Assembly (NCBI RefSeq): GCF_900105395.1
Contig: NZ_LT629775.1
Coordinates: forward strand, 7,033,501-7,097,500
Reading direction: 5' to 3'
From: Streptomyces sp. TLI_053
GTDB taxonomy: Bacteria; Actinomycetota; Actinomycetes; Streptomycetales; Streptomycetaceae
DNA length: 64,000 nucleotides
Shown here: piece after piece, positions 58,498 to 64,000 of the stretch
Layout: each line of letters opens with the position of its first letter
Numbering within the stretch: the stretch's first letter is position 1
The notes under the pieces: generated by a model
What the model saw: only the letters and a program-made list of their open reading frames with translations
Told to the model about the DNA's origin: nothing
Database searches by the model: none
Made by a program: the position numbers and the translations under genes

Positions 58498-58938
58498 TCA
58501 GTTCGGGCAGTACGTCGTCGGCGCCTGCCACTCGGGCCCGATCAACCGCTGCTCCAGCTCGTTGAGCGTGATCCGGATCCCGATCGTGCCGGACAGCCCG
58601 AGCCGCATCCGGCTGCGGGCCAGGGCCACGAAGGCCGACAGGCCGTACTTGTTGATCAGCGACGCCCGGTAGCGGGCGGTGGCGTCCTCGTCGCAGACCG
58701 CCGCGCGGGCCGGGAGCTGGGCGCCGGTCGGGCGGCCGTGCGAGTCGCAGGGGCCGACCAGCACCTTGGGGTGGCGGCGGATCCGTTCGGCCTCGCCGGA
58801 GTGGGCGGGGGTCCAGATGCCGAGCGCCGTGCCGTCGGCCACGACCCAGCTCTGCGAGTGGACCTGGCGGCCGTCCTCGCCGTAGGAGGTGAGCAGGAGG
58901 TATCTGCTGTCGGCGAGCTGGTCGGTACGGTCGTGCAC
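58498..58938 (-). CDS. PPOX-class flavin/F420-binding protein
   Basis: 146 residues. ADSRYLLLTSYGEDGRQVHS, VVADGTALGIWTPAHSGEAE and RRHPKVLVGPCDSHGRPTG form the split beta-barrel of the pyridoxamine-5'-phosphate-oxidase-like class; the lysine/arginine pattern is that of the PPOX F420-dependent group in actinomycetes (TIGR03666-like). Reductase on an unknown substrate. GGGAGGA precedes GTG 58938. Confidence 0.82.
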   Translation of the reverse strand: MHDRTDQLADSRYLLLTSYGEDGRQVHSQSWVVADGTALGIWTPAHSGEAERIRRHPKVLVGPCDSHGRPTGAQLPARAAVCDEDATARYRASLINKYGLSAFVALARSRMRLGLSGTIGIRITLNELEQRLIGPEWQAPTTYCPN

Positions 58939-59353
58939 GGTGTCCTCCCTCTCCGGTCCGGCGGGCGGTCGCGGTCGTGGCGACCGGTGCTCCCGTGGCG
59001 CTCCACGGGGGCGTGCTGCTCGCAGGCGGTGCGGTGCTCCGCGGTGGGCCCGGCGGTCCGGCCGCCCGCGTACGACCCACGGGACAGCTTGGCACGGGTC
59101 CGGTCAAGGACCCCGGCCGGTCGGGCCACTCCATTGTCGTCCAGGGCGGCCGCCCTTTCGAGGGCTCGGGGTCGCCCGAAAGCGGTGCACGGGTGCGCTG
59201 CCGCGGGCGCGCGCCGGGCGCGCGCCGCCACGGAACCGCCGGTCCCGCGGCCGCTCCCGCAGCCGGGGACCGGAAGCGGTGCCGCTCGCTGACGACGACG
59301 AATCCCACCCGGACGGCCCAGACCCAGACCCAGGCACAGGCCCGCGTACAGAC

Positions 59354-59409
59354 GCAGGGCACAGGGCACAGGGCACAGGGCACAGGGCGCAGGGCGCAGG
59401 GCGCAGGGC
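59354..59409. repeat. 7-bp tandem repeat, eight copies
   Basis: GCAGGGC, four ACAGGGC and three GCAGGGC in an unbroken row; CAGACC and CAGGCACAGG repeats lie just before it. Non-coding. Confidence 0.92.
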
Positions 59410-59427
59410 ACGCCCCCGGAATCGGCG

Positions 59428-59468
59428 AGCGGCCCGCCCGGCGTCCTGAAGACACCGGACGGGCCGCT
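59428..59468. terminator. Terminator of the MFS gene
   Basis: An 18-bp stem with few mismatches (59428-59445 with 59451-59468) and a 5-nt loop, 28 bp downstream of the MFS stop codon on the minus strand. Confidence 0.78.
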
Positions 59469-59495
59469 TCGCACCGTCGCGTTACTCCGCGAGGG

Positions 59496-61028
59496 TCAGT
59501 GCACCAGCACCGGCACCTCGTTGGCGTCCGCCGCACCCGCGCCCGAACCCTGGCCGGCGCCGCCGGCCTCGGGGCGACCGGCGTTCACCAGGACGAAGGC
59601 CAGCACGGCCGCGAGGGCCAGGATCCCGAAGGACCACCAGATCGCGGTCGAGAAGCCGTGCACCATGCCCCCGAACTGCACCGCCTTCGCGGCGGCCGGG
59701 CTGGTGGCCTCGCCCGCGTGGGCCGCCAGCCAGGTGGTGGTGGCGCTGGCCGCGATGGTGTTCAGCAGCGCGGTGCCGATGGCGCCGCCGACCTGCTGCG
59801 AGGTGTTGACCATGGCGGAGGCCACGCCCGCGTCGCGCGGCTGGACGCCGTGCGTGGCGAGGCTCATCGCCGGCATGAACGCGGTGCCCATGCCGAGGCC
59901 CATCAGGACCAGACCGGGCAGGATCAGCGCCGGGTAGGAGGTGTCCAGGTCGATCTGGGTCAGGATCAGCATGCCGACCGAGGCCAGCAGGAAGCCGGGC
60001 GCCATCAGGTACCGCGCCGGGACGCGGGTCATCAGGCGGGCGCCGATCTGGGTGGAGCCGGTGATCATGCCCGCCACCATCGGCAGGAAGGCCACGCCGG
60101 TCAGCACCGGGCTGTAGTCGAGCACGATCTGCAGGTAGTAGGTCAGGAAGAGGAAGAGACCGAACATGCCGATCACGGCCAGGCCCAGCGACAGGTAGAC
60201 CCCGCCGCGGTTGCGGTCCAGCACGACGCGCAGCGGCAGCAGCGGCGCCTTGACCTTGCTCTCGACCAGGACGAACGCGGCCAGCAGCACGGCGGCGCCG
60301 ACGAACAGGCCGATCGTCACGCCCGAGCTCCAGCCGTCCGACTCGGCGCGGGTGAAGCCGTAGACCAGCGCGACCAGACCGGTGGTGACCAGCAGCACGC
60401 CGGGCACGTCGAGCTTGTTGCGGTTGCGGCCCTCGGCGGGCTCGCGGATCACCATGACGGCGCCGACGGCGGCGACCACGGCGAACGGGATGTTGACGAA
60501 GAAGGTCCAGCGCCAGTTCATGTACTCGGTGAGCAGGCCGCCGAGGATCAGACCGATCGCGCCACCGCCACCGGCGATCGCGCCGTAGATGCCGAACGCC
60601 TTGGCGCGCTCCTTGGCCTCGGTGAACATGACCGCCAGCAGCGAGAGCGCGGCCGGGGCGAGCAGGGCGCCGAAGACACCCTGGAGGGCGCGGGCGCCGA
60701 GCAGCATCGCGGTGTTGGCGGCGGCGCCACCGAGCGCGGAGGCCAGCGCGAAGCCGGTCAGACCGACGATGAAGGTGCGCTTGCGCCCCCACAGGTCGGC
60801 CACGCGGCCGCCGAACAGCAGCAGCCCGCCGAAGGCCAGCGCGTACGCGGTGATCACCCACTGGCGGTTGCCGTCGGTGATGCCGAGGTCCTTCTGGGCG
60901 GACGGCAGCGCGATGTTCACGATGGTGGCGTCCAGGACGACCATCAGCTGCGCGAGGCCGATGAATATCAGGGCCTTCCAGCGCCTCGGATCAGGCTGAA
61001 GGGCGGGCAGGGAGTCGGTTTTTGACAT
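59496..61028 (-). CDS. MFS drug-efflux transporter, DHA2 (14-span) type
   Basis: 510 residues with 14 membrane segments. LAQLMVVLDATIVNIALPSA is DHA2 motif D1 with the conserved Asp; GGRVADLWGRKRTFIVGLTG is motif A; GAIAGGGGAIGLILGGLLTE and NWRWTFFVNIPFAVVAAVGA are motif C and the following signature. These are proton antiporters of the EmrB/QacA group exporting antibiotics or dyes. ATG 61028 is chosen by alignment to the family start. The TetR gene lies 111 bp upstream in the same direction and should be its repressor. Confidence 0.92.
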   Translation of the reverse strand: MSKTDSLPALQPDPRRWKALIFIGLAQLMVVLDATIVNIALPSAQKDLGITDGNRQWVITAYALAFGGLLLFGGRVADLWGRKRTFIVGLTGFALASALGGAAANTAMLLGARALQGVFGALLAPAALSLLAVMFTEAKERAKAFGIYGAIAGGGGAIGLILGGLLTEYMNWRWTFFVNIPFAVVAAVGAVMVIREPAEGRNRNKLDVPGVLLVTTGLVALVYGFTRAESDGWSSGVTIGLFVGAAVLLAAFVLVESKVKAPLLPLRVVLDRNRGGVYLSLGLAVIGMFGLFLFLTYYLQIVLDYSPVLTGVAFLPMVAGMITGSTQIGARLMTRVPARYLMAPGFLLASVGMLILTQIDLDTSYPALILPGLVLMGLGMGTAFMPAMSLATHGVQPRDAGVASAMVNTSQQVGGAIGTALLNTIAASATTTWLAAHAGEATSPAAAKAVQFGGMVHGFSTAIWWSFGILALAAVLAFVLVNAGRPEAGGAGQGSGAGAADANEVPVLVH

Positions 61029-61139
61029 GGCGGTACTCACTTCACGGTGCGAGGTGTGCGGAAGACGTGCGGTGCGGTGCAAGGGACAACGGGTTAAGGG
61101 GAGGAGAACAGCGGCGGACGTTCCGGACCGGTGGTCGCG

Positions 61140-61805
61140 TCAGTGGTCGCCGTGGAAGTCCTCGAAGGTCGCGGCCCGGCCGGGCAGTGTCGAGCGGGCG
61201 GGCGCCCGCATGCCGTCCAGGAACAGTTGCAGGTGCCGGTGGACGAATCCCTCCAGGATGTGGCACGACGTGCCCGGCAGCGGGCGGGTCAGCTGGCTGA
61301 GCGCGATGAACAGGTCACCGTGGGCGACGTCCGGACGGATCTCGCCCGCCGCCTTCGCCCGGTCCAGCAGATCGCCGACGACCAGCATCAGGCGCTCGCG
61401 TGCCTCCGCCAGGTCCGGATCGTTCAGGTCGACCTGGTTGGTGAGCATCGGGCAGAGCGCGCCGACCTTCTCGTCGACCGTCTCGTGGGCGAACCGCTCC
61501 AGGGCGTCGAACGGGCCGGCGGCCTCGGCGGCGGCCCGCTCGGCGATCGCCACGATGCGGTTCTTGACGAGCAGTGCCACCTCGCGGATCAGTGCCGCCC
61601 TGGTGGGGAAGTTCCGGTAGAGCGTAGCGTTTCCGACGCCTGCCCGCTTCGCAATTTCGTCCAGCGGCGCCTCGGCGCCGTGCTGGACGAACGCGTCCCG
61701 GGCCGCCAGCACGATCCGCTCACGGTTGCGGCTGGCGTCCGCACGCAGTCGGGGCGTGCGGGCCGGTTCCGTGGTCGGGGTCGGCCGGACGGCGGCGGTG
61801 CTCAC
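61140..61805 (-). CDS. TetR-family regulator of the MFS transporter
   Basis: 221 residues. N-terminal HTH: RERIVLAARDAFVQHGAEAP, LDEIAKRAGVGNATLYRNFP, TRAALIREVALLVKNRIVAI; the ligand domain is of the TetR_C_33/SbtR-like type (LCPMLTNQVDLNDPDLAEAR). GGGAGGAG is 6-7 bases before GTG 61805. First gene of a tetR-MFS operon, a common efflux arrangement. A 62-bp nested palindrome lies at 61833-61894 and a Crp-like site at 61909-61924. Confidence 0.9.
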   Translation of the reverse strand: MSTAAVRPTPTTEPARTPRLRADASRNRERIVLAARDAFVQHGAEAPLDEIAKRAGVGNATLYRNFPTRAALIREVALLVKNRIVAIAERAAAEAAGPFDALERFAHETVDEKVGALCPMLTNQVDLNDPDLAEARERLMLVVGDLLDRAKAAGEIRPDVAHGDLFIALSQLTRPLPGTSCHILEGFVHRHLQLFLDGMRAPARSTLPGRAATFEDFHGDH

Positions 61806-61832
61806 GGCTCTGCTCCTCCCGAAGCATACAAG

Positions 61833-61894
61833 TTCCGGGGAGAAACTCCCCGCTTAGTCCTTCGAAGGGCTAAACGGGGAATCGCTCCCCGGAA
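61833..61894. promoter_or_regulatory. 62-bp nested palindrome upstream of tetR-MFS
   Basis: The whole stretch is a dyad centred on TTCGAA (61861-61866): outer arms TTCCGGGGAG and CTCCCCGGAA, inner arms CTTAGTCC/GGGCTAA. Each side also folds on itself (GGGGAGAAACTCCCC on the left, CGGGGAATCGCTCCCCG on the right). Probable TetR operator region, with TATGCT on the minus strand (61828-61823) as a possible -10. Confidence 0.72.
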
Positions 61895-61908
61895 ATTTCA
61901 CGCTTCCG

Positions 61909-61924
61909 TGTGACCTGGGTCACA
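61909..61924. promoter_or_regulatory. Crp-like binding site
   Basis: TGTGACCTGGGTCACA is a perfect 16-bp palindrome and fits both the general TGTGA-N6-TCACA pattern and the GTG-N6-GNCAC form reported for streptomycete Crp. It lies about 104 bp upstream of the tetR start. Confidence 0.6.
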
Positions 61925-62073
61925 TTACGGTCCATGCTCGACTCATTCCGTCACGGTGATCGCCTTCCGCATCCTCGCCCCACGTACCGACGCACCGATG
62001 CACCGACGGCCCGGTGGCCGAATGGCCCGACGTCTCGACGTCTCGATGGCCCGACGGTCCGACGGTCGCAGGG

Positions 62074-62664
62074 TCACCCCACCGCGACCCGCGACCCGGC
62101 GCCCGGCTCGGTGCGGGCGGGCCGGTGCAGCGGGATCTCGAAGTGGACGGTGGCCACGCCGGGGCCGTGCTCACCGGTCGGCCGGGCGTCGTGGACCTCC
62201 TCGGCGAGGCTGCGCCAGAACGCCTCGGCGCCCGGGATCGCCGTGTTGGTGTGCAGGTAGAGCCGCCGGTAGCCGCCCTCCGCGGCGGCGAACGCGACGG
62301 CGCGCCGGACGAGTTCGCGGGCCAGGCCGTGCCGCCGGTGCTCCGCCCGGACGTACACCCGGACCAGCTGGGCGGTGGTCCCCGACGGGTAGCGCTCGGC
62401 GACCACGCGCGGGTGCGGCGGATGGGCCGGCCCGGTGGAGTGCAGTGCGGTGGTGGCGACCACCTCCTCGCCGTGGACGGCGACGAGCAGGGCGTGCCGG
62501 GGGTGATCCAGGTAGTGCCCCTGGAGGTCGACCACGTCGGCGTGCCAGTCGGGCACGTAGCCGTAGCCGAACTCGCGGTAGAAGGTGTCGAGGATCAGCC
62601 GGCGTGCCCCGGGGACGTCCTGTGGCAGGGCATGGCGGATCGCATAAGGAAATTGACGCTGCAT
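62074..62664 (-). CDS. GNAT-family acetyltransferase
   Basis: 196 residues. YAIRHALPQDVPGARRLILD, ALLVAVHGEEVVATTALHST, then QLVRVYVRAEHRRHGLAREL (acetyl-CoA loop RRHGLA) and GGYRRLYLHTNTAIPGAEAF mark the fold. GGAGAA precedes ATG 62664. It diverges from the ATP-grasp gene across Zur-like boxes, and such acetyltransferases occur in metallophore loci, so an acyl-transfer step in that pathway is possible. Confidence 0.82.
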   Translation of the reverse strand: MQRQFPYAIRHALPQDVPGARRLILDTFYREFGYGYVPDWHADVVDLQGHYLDHPRHALLVAVHGEEVVATTALHSTGPAHPPHPRVVAERYPSGTTAQLVRVYVRAEHRRHGLARELVRRAVAFAAAEGGYRRLYLHTNTAIPGAEAFWRSLAEEVHDARPTGEHGPGVATVHFEIPLHRPARTEPGAGSRVAVG

Positions 62665-62711
62665 CAGATTCTCCGACCGGAGGTTGGGCGGGAGGGTGAT
62701 GGTCAGCGTAC

Positions 62712-62728
62712 ATGAAAACCACTTTCAT
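62712..62728. promoter_or_regulatory. Zur-like box 1
   Basis: ATGAAAACCACTTTCAT is an inverted repeat (6-bp arms) agreeing with the streptomycete Zur 15-mer TGAAAATGATTTTCA at most positions. It lies 48 bp upstream of the GNAT start. Confidence 0.6.
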
Positions 62729-62761
62729 CTGACACGTTGACGGCCGTGCGGTCCGGCGTGT

Positions 62762-62783
62762 TGAAAATGAAAACGAATCCCGT
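62762..62783. promoter_or_regulatory. Zur-like box 2
   Basis: TGAAAATGAAAACGA followed by ATCCCGTT has the strong left arm of a Zur site and a weaker right arm, in the short promoter region of the ATP-grasp gene. Confidence 0.45.
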
Positions 62784-62832
62784 TACCGTCCTGCCTGTCC
62801 GCCGATCGTGGAGTCCGTCGAAGGGGAGAACC

Positions 62833-64000
62833 GTGGCGCATCTGCTGGTGATCGAGAGCTGGGTCGGCTCCATGAGCAGGTTGCTGCCGAGGGCGCTGGG
62901 GGAGGGCGGCCACCGCTTCACCTTCCTCACCCGCGACCTGCACCACTACCTGCGCGCCGCCCCCGTCGACGGCCCGCACCCGCTGCTCGCGGCGGAGAAC
63001 ATCCTCACCGTCGACACCAATGACGCCGCGGTGCTGCTCCCGTTCGCCGAACGGCTGCACGGACTGCTCGGCTTCGACGGGGTGCTCTCCTCCTGCGACT
63101 ACTACCTCCCCCAGGTCGCCCGGGTGGCCCACCGGCTCGGGCTGCCCGGGGCCGCGCCCGAGGCGGTCACGGCCGCCTGCCGCAAGGACCTCACCCGCCG
63201 GAAGCTCGCCGAGGCGGGCGTCCCCGGGCCCGCGTACGCGCTCTGTGCCGACCGCGAGCAGGCCCGGGCCGCCGCCCGGGCGATCGGCTACCCGCTGGTG
63301 GTCAAGCCGGTCGACCTGTGCGCCGGGATGTTCGTCCGGGAGGTCGTCGACGAGACCGAGCTCCTGGTCGCGATCCGGGCCCTGGACGGCTTCCCGGTCA
63401 ACGCGCGCGGCCAGCGCCGGGAGCCGGCCGTGCTGCTGGAGGAGCTGCTCACCGGGCCCGAGGTCAGCGTCGAGACGGTCTCGGCGGGCGGTGTCGCGCA
63501 CGTCGTCGGGATCACCGACAAGAGCGTCGGCGGGGCGCCGGCGTTCGTCGAGACCGGGCACATGTTCCCGGCCGCCCTCGAACCGGCCGAGGCCGGGGCC
63601 GCCGCCGACACGGCGCTCGCCGCGCTGGCCGCGCTCGGGCTCGACCAGGTCGTCGCGCACACCGAGATCAAGCTGACCCCTACCGGGCCCCGCGTGGTCG
63701 AGGTCAATCCGCGTCCGGCCGGGAACCGGATCACCGAGCTGGTCCGGCGGGTCACCGGGGTCGACCTGGCGGCCGCCGCCGTCGACGTGGCCCTCGGCCG
63801 CCGGCCGGACCTCGCCGTCCACCCGACCGGGGTGACCAGCGCGGCGATCGCCTTCCTCGTCCCCGAGGGCGGGCAGGCCGGGTTGCTGGACGGCTTCGAC
63901 GGCGAGGAGGCGGTGCGGCGCGATCCGGCGGTGGTGGAGCTCGCGCTCGCCGGGGCGGGCCGCGAGGTCCGGCCGGCGACCAGCAACAACGAGTACCTCG
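62833..64000 (+). CDS. ATP-grasp ligase, C-terminus beyond the window
   Basis: At least 389 residues. After an N-terminal Rossmann-like domain (VAHLLVIESWVGSMSRLLPR) come the ATP-grasp elements: CRKDLTRRKLAEAGVPGPAY, IGYPLVVKPVDLCAGMFVRE (nucleotide-binding Lys), AVLLEELLTGPEVSVETVSA and VVEVNPRPAGNRITELVRRV (metal-binding Glu/Asn). It forms an amide from a carboxylate via acyl phosphate and resembles stand-alone amino-acid ligases of natural-product loci. GGGGAGAA precedes GTG 62833. Downstream genes outside the window would show whether it belongs to a metallophore or other pathway. Confidence 0.85.
   Translation, partial: MAHLLVIESWVGSMSRLLPRALGEGGHRFTFLTRDLHHYLRAAPVDGPHPLLAAENILTVDTNDAAVLLPFAERLHGLLGFDGVLSSCDYYLPQVARVAHRLGLPGAAPEAVTAACRKDLTRRKLAEAGVPGPAYALCADREQARAAARAIGYPLVVKPVDLCAGMFVREVVDETELLVAIRALDGFPVNARGQRREPAVLLEELLTGPEVSVETVSAGGVAHVVGITDKSVGGAPAFVETGHMFPAALEPAEAGAAADTALAALAALGLDQVVAHTEIKLTPTGPRVVEVNPRPAGNRITELVRRVTGVDLAAAAVDVALGRRPDLAVHPTGVTSAAIAFLVPEGGQAGLLDGFDGEEAVRRDPAVVELALAGAGREVRPATSNNEYL

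Larger units (their letters stand above)
58939..59495. other. Long intergenic region with repeats
   Basis: 557 bp between the PPOX gene (minus, start) and the MFS gene (minus, end). It includes the PPOX promoter region, a GC-rich stretch with CGGGCGCGCGCCG-like symmetry near 59210, the heptanucleotide repeat at 59354-59409 and the MFS terminator at 59428-59468. No frame has convincing coding character on either strand. Confidence 0.6.

Noticed and set aside
62701..62790. Iron (DmdR/IdeR) box in the ATP-grasp promoter
   Set aside because: The 19-bp TTAGGTTAGGCTAACCTAA-type consensus is absent; the TGAAAA/TTTCA pattern fits Zur better.
1..64000. tRNA, rRNA or riboswitch genes
   Set aside because: No cloverleaf with conserved GTTCRA arm and acceptor, no rRNA signature and no recognisable riboswitch core were found by reading; a covariance search would be needed to exclude small RNAs.

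Overview
The window is 64 kb of very GC-rich actinomycete DNA. The codon use (almost always G or C in third position), the frequent GTG starts and the gene families (AfsR-type regulator, ECF sigma factors with anti-sigma or DGPF partners, mycothiol-type DinB proteins, an imuA-imuB-dnaE2 cassette, DUF1876, RskA-like anti-sigma) point to a streptomycete such as Streptomyces or Kitasatospora. I cannot name the species. I saw no rRNA, tRNA or CRISPR array. It reads as accessory chromosome rather than core: about 60 genes, mostly one- to three-gene units, each with its own regulator and many with a visible palindromic operator.

Layout. 1-10.6 kb: edge of an MpaB-type oxygenase gene, a DGPF/YCII protein, a DinB protein, a carboxymuconolactone decarboxylase behind a MerR-type promoter, an AfsR-like BTAD/NB-ARC/TPR regulator, a membrane Ser/Thr kinase, HAD and Nudix hydrolases, and a decayed aldo/keto reductase pseudogene with the same kind of MerR-type operator. 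10.7-17 kb: the SOS mutagenesis cassette imuA-imuB-dnaE2 behind a LexA box. 17-31.8 kb: lipoprotein and secreted protein genes, DinB-type proteins, an acyl-CoA ligase next to a GAF-LuxR regulator, an SDR-MerR operon, truncated haemoglobin, a VOC protein, an extradiol dioxygenase facing its MarR regulator across two palindromes, an ECF42-DGPF pair, and a TetR-FAD dehydrogenase unit. 31.8-45.3 kb: Tat-exported erythromycin-esterase-like protein, GNAT, desaturase, a DUF2079 membrane protein and a GntR-ABC operon sharing one operator type, a TetX-like monooxygenase, LacI and RpiR regulators, an EamA transporter, GNAT. 45.4-53.6 kb: BNR-repeat protein, a disulfide-type flavoprotein reductase, an alpha/beta hydrolase with a WYL regulator, thioredoxin, and a lipoprotein-ECF sigma-anti-sigma operon.

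53.6-56.3 kb is the most unusual part. It holds no convincing chromosomal gene but carries about sixteen long-stem inverted repeats built on GGAAGTCG...CGACTTCC. Conserved leader sequences of two kinds alternate with them. An IS5-type element of 1,285 bp with a TTA target duplication has landed inside the array, and it carries a passenger gene besides its frameshifted transposase. I do not recognise this hairpin family.

56.3-64 kb: a DUF1990-YndJ operon under two identical palindromes but without a local regulator, DUF1876 with a tiny zinc-ribbon partner, a PPOX protein, a TetR-MFS drug efflux operon with a 62-bp nested palindrome and a Crp-like site, and at the right edge a GNAT gene and an ATP-grasp ligase gene diverging from Zur-like boxes. 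The last may be the start of a metal-controlled metallophore locus beyond the window.
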